Assembly (NCBI RefSeq): GCF_004751985.1
Contig: NZ_CP038492.1
Coordinates: 558,001 to 622,000 of the forward strand
Origin: Rhodophyticola sp. CCM32
Lineage (GTDB): Bacteria; Pseudomonadota; Alphaproteobacteria; Rhodobacterales; Rhodobacteraceae
DNA: 64,000 bases
Direction: 5' to 3'
Positions 7,823 through 16,515 of this stretch are shown here, one piece after another. Position 1 is the stretch's first letter. Every line of letters starts with the position of its first letter. The translations under genes and the position numbers were made by a program. Below the pieces are notes generated by a model. It saw only the letters and a program-made list of their open reading frames with translations. It was not told the origin of the DNA and searched no databases.

Positions 7823-9325
7823 CTATCGCACGAAGACATCGCCGGGCAGGAAAAAGCTGTTCTTGGCCATCGAGCCACGCTCGATCAGGGTGCGGGCAGG
7901 CCGGATCGGGCGGATCTTGAAGAACGGGCGCACATAACGTGCCATCATCACCTCAATCTCATCCTCGGCCCCGCCTGAAAGCACCAGATTGCGATCTTCC
8001 AGCGGGTCCTCTTCAAGGTTGAAAAACTGCATCGCCTCGCCGGTATCCTCATAAACCACCAGTTTGAGGGTTGCTGTGCGGAACATGGCAACGCCGTAAG
8101 CCTCGCTGATCGCAACCTCCTTGGCCACGCTTTTGCCGTCGAAGGCTGGCAGCAGCGATTGAAATTGCGAACTTGGCAGATCCGCCCCGGCAATGTCGCG
8201 GAAAGTGGTGGAAATATCAGAGAGTTCGACGATCTCGTCAATTTTTCGCGGGCCGGTGCCTCCGGGCGGGCGGATGATCATCGGCACCCGCACCGAGGGA
8301 TCGTAGAACACCATCTTCTTGACCATCCGGTGTTCGCCCATCATCTCCCCATGGTCCGAGACATAGACGATCCATGTGTTGTCCAGCTGGCCTTTTTCCC
8401 GCAGCGCCTCGATGATCCGGCCCATGCTCTGGTCGATCATCATCGTGTTGGCCTGATAGGCGCGGCGGGCCTTGCGAATGGCCTCGGGCGTCATCGTATC
8501 GGTGTCGCAATAGTCCGTCAGAACCTCCAGGAAAGTGGCAAGCGGCCCGCTTTGCGGCATTTCGGGCGGCTCGAAACTGTCCGGCATGGTGATCTCGGGG
8601 GTGCCATATTCGTCAAGCGCCTCCTCGGGGGCATCCCAGGGGTCATGCGGACCGGCAAAGCAGACCTGCAGGAAAAACGGCTCTTCCCGGTCGTAATCGC
8701 GGATCCAGTCAGCGGCATAATCCCCGACCCAGACATCCTGATGCGCATGCAGGGGAAGCGGCAGCGGATCGGCATTCCAGGCTTTCGCGGCCTCCATCCC
8801 GGGGTTTTCTTCCAGCACATGTTTGTTCCGGCTGGTCAGATAGGTCCGGTACTCATCAAGCAGGCCATGTTCCTTCAGATAGTCGGTATAAAGGGAATCC
8901 ACCCTCAGGCTTGCTTCCTTGCCTGCGGTCTCGTGGGTCTCTGTAAACCCGTAGTGATGCAGGATACCAGCCTGATCATTCATATGCCCGCCGGGCCAAG
9001 GCAGGTGGGTATAGAAATGCGTCTTGCCGATCTGGGCCGTGTGGTAGCCCGCGCTTTGCAACGCCTGTGCGAAGGTCGGCACCGTGTCATGAACCCGGGC
9101 GACGTTCTGAAACACGCCGTGATCGCGCACGTAACGCTCTGACAGCATCGAGGCGCGGGACGGCATGCAAAGGGGGGCCTGGCAGAAACAGTTTTCGAAT
9201 TGCAGCCCCTCGGAGGCCAGCCAGTCCGTTGTCTTGGTCCGCGCGCAGGGATCGCCATAGGAGCCGAGCATGTCGGCCCGCTGCTGATCGGGCATCATGA
9301 ACAGGATATTTGGCTTGCGGGTCAT
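7823..9325 (-). CDS. Type I sulfatase (second in operon)
   Basis: A 500-residue sulfatase. LCMPSRAS near residue 53 is the C-x-P-S-R formylglycine site. D13 in MPDQQRAD and the pair in VSDHGEMMGEH are the expected metal ligands. The N-terminus MTRKPNILFMMPD has no signal peptide, so the enzyme should be cytoplasmic like the other sulfatase of this operon. GGAGG precedes the start by nine bases. The gene lies 27 bases after tctB, which ties it to transport. The two sulfatases differ clearly in sequence, so either two ester bonds of one compound or two related compounds may be attacked. Phosphonate monoester hydrolases share this fold and motif and cannot be excluded. Confidence 0.85.
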   Translation of the reverse strand: MTRKPNILFMMPDQQRADMLGSYGDPCARTKTTDWLASEGLQFENCFCQAPLCMPSRASMLSERYVRDHGVFQNVARVHDTVPTFAQALQSAGYHTAQIGKTHFYTHLPWPGGHMNDQAGILHHYGFTETHETAGKEASLRVDSLYTDYLKEHGLLDEYRTYLTSRNKHVLEENPGMEAAKAWNADPLPLPLHAHQDVWVGDYAADWIRDYDREEPFFLQVCFAGPHDPWDAPEEALDEYGTPEITMPDSFEPPEMPQSGPLATFLEVLTDYCDTDTMTPEAIRKARRAYQANTMMIDQSMGRIIEALREKGQLDNTWIVYVSDHGEMMGEHRMVKKMVFYDPSVRVPMIIRPPGGTGPRKIDEIVELSDISTTFRDIAGADLPSSQFQSLLPAFDGKSVAKEVAISEAYGVAMFRTATLKLVVYEDTGEAMQFFNLEEDPLEDRNLVLSGGAEDEIEVMMARYVRPFFKIRPIRPARTLIERGSMAKNSFFLPGDVFVR

Positions 9326-9352
9326 CTGTGACGCCTCCGTGTGCGGGGAAAC

Positions 9353-9844
9353 TCAGAACCAGCCATTGGCGATCATCCATCGCTGCAGGACGGTTGAGGG
9401 GAAAACGATGTTCAGCGTTTGCGACAGCACCAGATAGGTGAAACACCAGATTGCCACGGCCAGGCAGGTGCCGATGATCCACCGGCCGGTCACAACCCCG
9501 ATGAAGGTCACAAGAAAGATCGGCAGGGTGATATGGAACCCCACCAGCCAGACGCCGATACCAACCGCCAATGCAAGGCCGACATAATTCAGGCGCCGCC
9601 GGGTATAGGCCTTGCGCGCGTCTTCATCATGCCATTCCTCATCATTGGCCACGACCCCGGCAATCAGCCCATAAACCGTATGAAGCAATGCCAGCCCCAT
9701 AATCGCGATTGATGTGGCGCCCGGCATCATGCCACCGCGGCCATAATCGCCGGACACGGCATAGGTGATCGCGGCGAAGCCCAGAATGGCCACACCAATC
9801 CACCATGTGATTGAACGAAGCGCCTTTTGCCGGACAAGTGCCAT
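9353..9844 (-). CDS. Tripartite tricarboxylate transporter small permease, TctB family
   Basis: A 163-residue membrane protein with about four hydrophobic segments (for example ITWWIGVAILGFAAITYAV at the N-terminal part and two strongly hydrophobic helices near the C-terminus). It fits the small TctB subunit, and the downstream-of-tctA position with only three bases between genes supports this. TctB works with the large TctA permease and a periplasmic TctC receptor to import organic acids or other small anions by cation symport. The family is variable in sequence, so the call rests largely on topology and context. Confidence 0.8.
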   Translation of the reverse strand: MALVRQKALRSITWWIGVAILGFAAITYAVSGDYGRGGMMPGATSIAIMGLALLHTVYGLIAGVVANDEEWHDEDARKAYTRRRLNYVGLALAVGIGVWLVGFHITLPIFLVTFIGVVTGRWIIGTCLAVAIWCFTYLVLSQTLNIVFPSTVLQRWMIANGWF

Positions 9845-9847
9845 CCC

Positions 9848-11377
9848 TTAATCCTCGAAACTTTCGGCCGGTTTGACGGTGGTTTTCTGCTTGCGGAGCC
9901 GCGAGATCACGATGCTGGCGATGATCGCTGCGATCATCACTTCCATGATCATGACAATCGGTCGTTCCCACATGAACGCCACATCATAGCGCCGCGTCGT
10001 GATCCACAGGTTGTTTTCCAGCAACCCGCCCAGAACGAAGCCGATGATCAGCGGCACGCGCGGCCAGTCGGCATGTTTGAAGATATAGCCGACAACCCCG
10101 AAGGCGCCGAACAGGATGATATCGCCGATGCTGTTGGAGGCCATGGAGGCGCCGACAATCATGAAGCAGAAAATCGTCGGGGCGATGATTTCCGCCCGCA
10201 CGAAGCAGATCAGGATCAGATAACGCTGAAGCCAGAGGCAAAGGAACGCGACGATCAGATTGGCCACCACCACCGTCCAGGTCATCTGGAAGGTGATATG
10301 CAGGTTTTCAAACAGCATCGGGGGACCGGGGCGCAGGCCGACAATCAAAAGCGCCCCCATCATCACCGCCATCGACGCATTGCCGGGGATACCAAGCGCC
10401 ACGGTTGGCACGATGGCGCCGGGTTTCTGCGCGGCGGTTCCGGCTTCGGGTGCGATCACGCCCCGCACATCCCCACGCCCGAACATCGCATTGTCCCTGG
10501 CCGATTGCACAGCATGCCCATAGCTCAGCCATTCGGCCACTGTGCCGCCAAGCCCGGGGATCATCCCGGCCACGCAGCCGATAACCCCGGCCCGGAAGGT
10601 CAGCCACCGGTTGCGGATCGTGTCCTTGAACCCTTCAAGCGCCCCGGAATTGGGGTTGGAGCCTTCCGCTTTCTCGGAAATCGAGCGGCGCGACAACAGC
10701 ATGTCGATCACCTCGGGCAATGCAAAGATGCCAAGCGCAATGGGCACAATCGGAATACCCGCTTCCAGATAGGGGATATCCATCGTGAAACGGTCCTGGC
10801 TGGCGAATTCGGCATAGCCGATGGTCGACAGAAGCAGGCCAAGAAACGCGACGATCAAACCGCGCGTGACCGATGTGCCCACGAGAGAGGCGGCCAGCAT
10901 CAGCCCGAACAGGGAGGTCATGAAAAATTCCGGTGACGCGAAATTGTCGATCACCGCGCGCAGGACAGGAAGAAACAGGATGATGACGAAGACCGATACC
11001 AACGTGCCCCAGACGCTTGCGAAGTAAGATGCGCTTAACGCGCGCCCGGCCTCGCCGCGTTTTGCCATCGGATAGCCGTCAAGATAGGTCGCCTGTGCCG
11101 CCGATGTACCCGGCACCCCGATCAGAACCGCCGGGATCGCATCGGTCTGTGTGGTCACCGCATACATGCCCAACAGAAAGGCGATTGCGATTTCGGGCGG
11201 CTGGGTGATGGCGATGGGCAAAAGCAGGCTCATCCCGGTAAGCCCGCTGAGCCCGGGAATGAGGCCGAAGATCATGCCAAACGTAATGCCCAGCATCATG
11301 AACAGGAATGTCCGCCAGTGGAACAGCAGAACGAAGCCCTCGGCACTTGCGTTCAAGACATCCAGCATGCGGTGCAT
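9848..11377 (-). CDS. Tripartite tricarboxylate transporter large permease, TctA family
   Basis: A 509-residue polytopic permease. The motif GMIFGLIPGLSGLTG near the N-terminus and the repeat-like GMIPGLGGTVAEWLSYG in the second half are family marks of TctA, as is VLIGVPGTSAAQATYLDGYPMAKRGEAGRA. The open frame continues upstream to 11884, but that extension has no membrane or family character. The ATG at 11377, or 11368, after a GGGAGGG stretch is the sensible start. It is the first gene of the minus-strand operon that continues into tctB, two sulfatases, an unknown gene and a GMC oxidoreductase. Its matching TctC is probably the gene at 12946 on the other strand. Confidence 0.9.
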   Translation of the reverse strand: MHRMLDVLNASAEGFVLLFHWRTFLFMMLGITFGMIFGLIPGLSGLTGMSLLLPIAITQPPEIAIAFLLGMYAVTTQTDAIPAVLIGVPGTSAAQATYLDGYPMAKRGEAGRALSASYFASVWGTLVSVFVIILFLPVLRAVIDNFASPEFFMTSLFGLMLAASLVGTSVTRGLIVAFLGLLLSTIGYAEFASQDRFTMDIPYLEAGIPIVPIALGIFALPEVIDMLLSRRSISEKAEGSNPNSGALEGFKDTIRNRWLTFRAGVIGCVAGMIPGLGGTVAEWLSYGHAVQSARDNAMFGRGDVRGVIAPEAGTAAQKPGAIVPTVALGIPGNASMAVMMGALLIVGLRPGPPMLFENLHITFQMTWTVVVANLIVAFLCLWLQRYLILICFVRAEIIAPTIFCFMIVGASMASNSIGDIILFGAFGVVGYIFKHADWPRVPLIIGFVLGGLLENNLWITTRRYDVAFMWERPIVMIMEVMIAAIIASIVISRLRKQKTTVKPAESFED

Positions 11378-11866
11378 TTCCCTCCCGTCCACCAGCCTCT
11401 TACGGGCAACATGCTGAACGCAATGCCCAATCGTAAGATGACACCTGCCCATGGTCCGCATCGGCCTTGCTCTGTGCTCTTGCAGGGCAAGGTTTTTGAT
11501 CGCCACCTTCAGGTTTTGCCAAGCTACGCGCGCTCTGCCGGGTGAATTGTTCTCTCCCCGACAGTTCGCATGGCTCGCCGCCTCTAGCCTTGGGGCATCA
11601 CGGAAAAGCATCCCGTCATGGCAGGATTTGCGACTGATGATGGGGGACTGGTCCGCTATGGTGACGGGGGTGCCGGCAGGAATGCATGCTTTGTCGATTT
11701 TGCCCGTATAAGCAGATGTTTGGGCCCGGTTCACATCGTGCGACCGGTTTGGCGCGTTTCCGTCAATGCGTTGCGATGAAAGCAGAATACCGATAGTCCT
11801 AGGGCAGAACCGCAGACGTGGCGCTTCGGTCTCACCAACTATTTTGCGTGGCCGTTGGGGGGGAAC
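11378..11866. promoter_or_regulatory. Divergent promoter region between tctA operon and crp/fnr-type gene
   Basis: About 490 bases separate the two divergent starts and contain no gene I can support. Both the catabolic operon and its probable regulator must be transcribed from here. I looked for an FNR/CRP-type palindrome (TTGAT-N4-ATCAA or TGTGA-N6-TCACA) and found no convincing full site. Confidence 0.5.
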
Positions 11867-12589
11867 GTGCAAAAGTCCAGACATACCGTTGCGTTATTGG
11901 CGGATCGGTTGCGTATGAACCCGACGCTGGCGAAGCTGCCGGAGGCGACACTTGCAGCCATTGCCGGGCATACGCGACTGACCCGGTTCAAAGCGAATGA
12001 GCGGCTGTTCAGCCGCGGAGATGAAATTCTCCTGGCCGGTGTGATCATTCGCGGTGGCATACGCAACTCGCTTATCGGCTATGACGGGCATGAAATGTCG
12101 ATGTCGGTTCTGCGCCGCGGGGCGTTTTATGGCTGGATTGGCCTTGTCAGCCCGACGCCAAGCCCATGGGATATCTATGCCCAGGGCGAGACCGAGATTG
12201 CGTGCTTTCAGATCAGCGATTTTCGAAACCTGATGAAGCAGCATCCCGAATTGAACACGATGATTGCCGAAGCGTTGAGTGCGCGGCTTCGCAAATCATA
12301 TGACCATATGTATAATCTGGTTCTGGATACATTGGATACCCGGCTTCGCCGGACGCTTGTCATGCTGACCGGGGATCGGACGATGTTTTCATCCGGGGAC
12401 ACACCGCACATCAAAATCACCCAGGAAACTCTTGCAAGTTTTGTGCAGTGTTCGCGCCCGACTGTGAACAAACTTCTGAAAGATCTGGAAAAGGAAGGTC
12501 TGATCCGCCTGGGATATGGGGAAATCATCATCCCCGATCTCGAAGCACTATACCCGCATGCCGAGGTTGAACAATTCCATTTGCTATAG
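11867..12589 (+). CDS. Crp/Fnr family transcriptional regulator
   Basis: A 240-residue regulator. The N-terminal two thirds form a cyclic-nucleotide-binding-like beta barrel (around FSRGDEILLAGVIIRGG). A long dimer helix follows, then a C-terminal winged helix-turn-helix with the recognition region ETLASFVQCSRPTVNKLLKDLE. It lacks the N-terminal cysteine cluster of FNR and a clear cAMP-binding signature, so the ligand is unknown. The GTG at 11867 directly follows a G-rich ribosome site; TTG at 11855 is an alternative. It is divergent from the tctAB-sulfatase operon and upstream of tctC, so it most likely controls that pathway. Confidence 0.85.
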   Translation: MQKSRHTVALLADRLRMNPTLAKLPEATLAAIAGHTRLTRFKANERLFSRGDEILLAGVIIRGGIRNSLIGYDGHEMSMSVLRRGAFYGWIGLVSPTPSPWDIYAQGETEIACFQISDFRNLMKQHPELNTMIAEALSARLRKSYDHMYNLVLDTLDTRLRRTLVMLTGDRTMFSSGDTPHIKITQETLASFVQCSRPTVNKLLKDLEKEGLIRLGYGEIIIPDLEALYPHAEVEQFHLL

Positions 12590-12604
12590 GGTGAGATGGC
12601 TTCG

Positions 12605-12715
12605 GACTGAAATTCCGCACCACCCCTCACCACCATTCCGCCCGGCGGCACCGCCGGGCAGCGCCCACCCCTCGGTGCGGGCTCTGCCCTCTTTGCAATA
12701 TATGTATCACGCGGA
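12605..12715. repeat. GC-rich modular hairpin repeat, copy B
   Basis: The family hairpin GCCCGGCGG-CA-CCGCCGGGC is perfect here. The CCGCCCC hairpin module is missing, so the sequence jumps from GGGCAGCGCC to CACCCCTCGG. The conserved flank CTGAAATTCC lies at the left and GCCCTCTTTGCAATAT at the right. It lies between the regulator and tctC. The 230 bases after it, up to 12945, hold no recognised feature except the ribosome site of tctC. Confidence 0.75.
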
Positions 12716-12945
12716 ATGCCAGGCCAAGGTTTTGACCGGGGTTCGGCCAGTCTGGAAACGGCCGTTCCGGCGCGTTTGGCGCGGCTTGCGCGCGTCACCC
12801 GCTTTTACGGCAATTGTCGCCCGGTGAACAAAGCCGCTATCCTATTCGCCCTAGCCTTTCGGCCCGCAAGGGGGATGTCGGTTTGCGCCGGGTGCACAGT
12901 TTTACTCAGGGGCGCATGCCGGTTCGGTAAAAGGGAGGAAGAGAT

Positions 12946-14037
12946 ATGATGGAGAAAATGACTGTCACACGTCGCATGGCACTGGCTGGCGGGGTGTTTG
13001 CATTCGGGCTTGGCCTTTCCGGTATGGTGATCGCGCAAGAGGTCAGCTTTGAGGGTGAGACCATCGACATTATGGTGAATTTCGCAGCCGGTGGCGGGAC
13101 CGATACCGCCGCAAGGCTGGTCGCACCTTTCGTTGCGCGCCATCTGCCCGGCACACCGGATGTGATCGTGACAAACCGCGCGGGCGCCGGTGGTACGGCC
13201 GCTGTGGAATATCTGATCGACTCGGTTCCGCCCGATGGCCTGCATATCGGCTATTTCGCCGGCACGCCGATCCGCTGGGCGCTGGGGTTGCAACAGGTTC
13301 CCGAAGGCTCCGGCGATCTGCCCTTTGTTGCGGCGCGCAGCGTGAACCAGATCTTCCAGGTACGGACCGATGTGGGGCTGACGGCAGAGACGTTCCACAA
13401 TTACGATGGCCCGTTGTTCATTGCGGTCAACAGCCCTGACAACCATGTCTCGATCCGTGCGCGGCTTCTGGCGGATGCGATGGGTGCGGATGAATTTGAG
13501 CTGATCACCGGTTACCGGGGGCAGGGGAACATGGTGGCCGCCGCCCGCGCGCAGGAAACCGAACTGGCCCAGACCAATGATTCCTTTTTCGGCGCCAACC
13601 GCGAGGCAATCACCGGTGATGGCGTGTTGGAGGCCTTTGGGCAAATGGGGGAATATGTGGATGGTGAAATCGTGGCCCAGACCGGGCTGGAGGATATCGC
13701 CATTTTCGACCAGATGTGGCGGGACTATTCCCCAGATACGCTCGACACCCCCGCGTATCAGGCATGGGAGGCGATCCATATCGCCATGTCGATCCAGAAT
13801 GTGTTCGTTCTGCCGCCCAATACGCCCGAGGCATATATTCCGGTTTGGGAAGAGGCGGTTCTTGCCGCCTATTCTGATCCGGATTATCTGGCCCAACTGG
13901 ATACTGCCGGAGTGCCCAGGCCCACGGCCGTCGGGACCGATGCCGTGCTGGACCGTATGAATGTCTTGCGCGGGGTGTTCCAGGATGATGCCGTTCGCGG
14001 CGCCGTAGAGGCGGCGATTGCACGCAATAACGAATAA
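12946..14037 (+). CDS. Tripartite tricarboxylate transporter substrate-binding protein, TctC (Bug) family
   Basis: A 363-residue periplasmic binding protein. The N-terminus has basic residues, a hydrophobic core and an AQE cleavage region, a Sec-type signal, after a GGGAGGAAGA ribosome site. The segments VNFAAGGGTDTAARLVAPFV and VTNRAGAGGTAAVEYL are the classic Bug/TctC signatures near the ligand pocket. It is somewhat longer than the usual 320 residues. With TctA and TctB encoded on the opposite strand across the regulator gene, it would complete one high-affinity importer. The ligand is unknown but is plausibly the sulfated compound handled by the operon. Confidence 0.85.
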   Translation: MMEKMTVTRRMALAGGVFAFGLGLSGMVIAQEVSFEGETIDIMVNFAAGGGTDTAARLVAPFVARHLPGTPDVIVTNRAGAGGTAAVEYLIDSVPPDGLHIGYFAGTPIRWALGLQQVPEGSGDLPFVAARSVNQIFQVRTDVGLTAETFHNYDGPLFIAVNSPDNHVSIRARLLADAMGADEFELITGYRGQGNMVAAARAQETELAQTNDSFFGANREAITGDGVLEAFGQMGEYVDGEIVAQTGLEDIAIFDQMWRDYSPDTLDTPAYQAWEAIHIAMSIQNVFVLPPNTPEAYIPVWEEAVLAAYSDPDYLAQLDTAGVPRPTAVGTDAVLDRMNVLRGVFQDDAVRGAVEAAIARNNE

Positions 14038-14075
14038 CCTTGGCGACGGGGTCGCGGCATGGGTTCGGGGCCGCC

Positions 14076-14106
14076 GGGGGTCTCTCCCTTTGTGAAAGAG
14101 ACCCCC
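14076..14106. terminator. Hairpin between convergent tctC and TRAP permease genes
   Basis: GGGGGTCTCT at 14076-14085 pairs perfectly with AGAGACCCCC at 14097-14106 across an 11-base loop. It lies between two convergent gene ends, where a bidirectional terminator is expected. No T-run follows on either side, so an intrinsic terminator is only probable. Confidence 0.5.
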
Positions 14107-14143
14107 ACCCTTGGCGGGCGTATCGGGGATATCAAGACGAAAA

Positions 14144-16390
14144 TCAGTCGGCGCCGCGCACCGGCAACACTGCATCTGCGGAAGGTTTGAAAATTTTCTG
14201 GATGAAGAAGATTGCCGTGGCTGCGGCGACCCCGATAAGGTCAGAAATCCACCCGCCTTCGATCATGAACAGGGCGGCGAGGATCAATGCGACGCGCAGG
14301 AACCATGCAGCGCGGCCCCCCATGAACCATCCCTGCACCCCCGATGAAAGCAGGAAGACGCCGAAGGTTGCGGTTATGCCGGCGCGGGTGATTTCGAACC
14401 AGCTGCCCTCCATCAGGATGGCGGAGTTATAGAAGAACATGAACGGCACGATGAAGGCGGCGATGCCGATCTTGAAACTGGCGACCGAGGTTTCCATCGG
14501 GTTGGCCCCGGATATGCCTGCGGCGGCATAGCTGGCCAGCGCCACGGGTGGCGTGATGGCCGAGACCACGGCGAAATAGAAGACGAAGAAATGCGCGGTC
14601 AGCATCGGGATGCCAAGCTGCACCAGGCCCGGTGCCACAACCGAGGCGGCGACCGCATAGGCGGCTGTGGTGGGCATGCCCATCCCCAGAAGGATGGCAA
14701 TGCACATGGCGAAGATCAGGGCAAGCAGTTGATTGGCATCCGCGATGCTCAGCAGCACAGAAGAAAACCGCGCGCCGACACCGGTCAGGCTGATCACGCC
14801 GACAATGATCCCCGCGCAGGCGCAGACCGCGATGATCTGGATCGACATATAACCCGCAATCTCGAAAGCCTTGGAGACGGATTTCACCCCCATGCGATAG
14901 GGTGTGAACCAGCTGACCACAGCCGCAGCGGCCGTGGCCAATGTGCCCGCGCGGATGACGGAATAGCCCATGAAAAGCGCCACGATCAGGATCAGGATCG
15001 GCAGAAACAGGAAGACGCGGCGCACCATGTCACGGAATTTCGGCAATTCATCCTCACGCATGCCGCGCATGCCAAGTTTCGCAGCCTCGAAATCGACCAT
15101 GAAATAGATTGAAACGAAGTAGAGGATTGCCGGGATGATCGCGGCAATCGCGATATCCGTGTAGGGGATGCCGGTGATCTCGGCCATGATGAAGGCCCCG
15201 GCGCCCATGATCGGTGGCATGATCTGCCCGCCTGTCGATGCCGCCGCCTCAACCGCGCCAGCGGTCTTTCGGTGATAGCCGACCTTTTTCATCAGCGGGA
15301 TCGTCAGGGAACCTGTGGCCACCACATTGCCCGCGCTGGTGCCGTTGATCATCCCCATAAGCCCCGAGGCGAAGATTGCCACCTTGGCCGGGCCGCCCCG
15401 GGCGCGCCCGGCGGTGGCGAAGGCGAAATTCACGAAATAATCACCGACTTTCGAGGCCTGAAGGAAGGCCGCGAAGATGATGAAGAGGATGATATAGGTC
15501 GAAGACACCGCCGTGGTCGGGCCCAGAATGCCCGCATCGGTATAGACCTGGCTGAAAAAGCGGGTCCAGGCGATGTCAGGGGCATTCAGAAAGCCGGGCA
15601 GCAGGTCGCCGGTGAAGACATAGGTCAGAAAGACACCTGCGATGATGATCAGGGCAAGCCCCGCAACGCGGCGGGTCAGTTCCATGATCAGGGCGGTGCC
15701 CGCCACGGCAGCCAGGCTGAGGCCGATCGGTGCAAAGGGCGTGCCCGTCGAGGTCCGCATGGCGGTCCCCAGAATGGTGATCAGATAGATCGCAACGCCG
15801 ATACCGCACAGTGCCAGCACCACATCGGGGGCGGCAAACCCGCCCCGGTCGCGGCGATGCACCCAGCCCAGGATAATGCCGCCCGCGGTCGCCGCCAGCA
15901 ATGGCACACCAAAGTGATATATCTCCCGCATGCGGATCGTGTCATCAATTCCGTTCCACATCACACCGCCTGCAATGTCATTGGCAAAGCCAAGGGCGGT
16001 ATAGATGGCGTAGAGTGCCGGAAGCATCAGGACATAGGCGATATAGCCGAAAACCGGGGTTTCGGGCCGCTCCTCGGACCCCCGAAAACTGGTCGCGGAA
16101 TATAGCAGAAAGCCAAGCGCCAGCGCGCCTGCAATATGGACGATGCGGAAATTCCAGGTTTCCATCGGGAAGGTGGGCAGGAAGGGCAGGTCAAGGCCGG
16201 TCCAGCCGTTGATGGACCAGCCATTCAGGGCCGCCATGTGAAACAGGGCGTAACACCCGGAAAAGACCGCAATGGCCAGATAGGCGCGCCCGGTAAACAG
16301 ACGCCGGTTGCTTTCAACCGGTTCCTCGTCAATCCCTTCTGCAATAACAGGGCCGTCGGTCAGGTGATCAGGTTGGGTATCGGTTGCCAT
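14144..16390 (-). CDS. TRAP transporter fused permease (DctQM type, TAXI-associated, 4TM/12TM)
   Basis: A 748-residue multi-pass membrane protein combining the small (DctQ) and large (DctM) permease parts of a TRAP transporter, as is usual for systems with a TAXI binding protein. The segment IFASGLMGMINGTSAGNVVATG and the later AAASTGGQIMPPIMGAGAFIMAE are hallmarks of the 4TM/12TM family. The binding-protein gene lies 125 bases upstream on the same strand. TRAP systems use ion gradients, not ATP, to import organic acids or amino acids; TAXI members often take glutamate or dicarboxylates, but the ligand here is unknown. Confidence 0.92.
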   Translation of the reverse strand: MATDTQPDHLTDGPVIAEGIDEEPVESNRRLFTGRAYLAIAVFSGCYALFHMAALNGWSINGWTGLDLPFLPTFPMETWNFRIVHIAGALALGFLLYSATSFRGSEERPETPVFGYIAYVLMLPALYAIYTALGFANDIAGGVMWNGIDDTIRMREIYHFGVPLLAATAGGIILGWVHRRDRGGFAAPDVVLALCGIGVAIYLITILGTAMRTSTGTPFAPIGLSLAAVAGTALIMELTRRVAGLALIIIAGVFLTYVFTGDLLPGFLNAPDIAWTRFFSQVYTDAGILGPTTAVSSTYIILFIIFAAFLQASKVGDYFVNFAFATAGRARGGPAKVAIFASGLMGMINGTSAGNVVATGSLTIPLMKKVGYHRKTAGAVEAAASTGGQIMPPIMGAGAFIMAEITGIPYTDIAIAAIIPAILYFVSIYFMVDFEAAKLGMRGMREDELPKFRDMVRRVFLFLPILILIVALFMGYSVIRAGTLATAAAAVVSWFTPYRMGVKSVSKAFEIAGYMSIQIIAVCACAGIIVGVISLTGVGARFSSVLLSIADANQLLALIFAMCIAILLGMGMPTTAAYAVAASVVAPGLVQLGIPMLTAHFFVFYFAVVSAITPPVALASYAAAGISGANPMETSVASFKIGIAAFIVPFMFFYNSAILMEGSWFEITRAGITATFGVFLLSSGVQGWFMGGRAAWFLRVALILAALFMIEGGWISDLIGVAAATAIFFIQKIFKPSADAVLPVRGAD

Positions 16391-16515
16391 GTGCTGCCCC
16401 TGGCTACCTCAACAGGCCCGCGTCTGGCGCGGGGTTGAGGCTGAAAGTATAAATATATCCGTAGATGGGTTCGGAGGCCACACCCATGGCATGGCCCCCT
16501 TGTGTCATCGACCGC

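Noticed and set aside
9827..10936. Plus-strand open frame of 369 codons opposite tctA
   Set aside because: It is antisense to a well-supported permease and rich in His/Asp/Gln repeats without family character.
11378..11884. Extension of the tctA frame upstream to 11884
   Set aside because: The added 169 residues lack membrane or family character, and a G-rich ribosome site precedes the ATG at 11377.
12940..14037. Binding protein as part of the downstream TRAP system
   Set aside because: The sequence is of the TctC (Bug) family, not TRAP, and the TRAP system has its own TAXI receptor.
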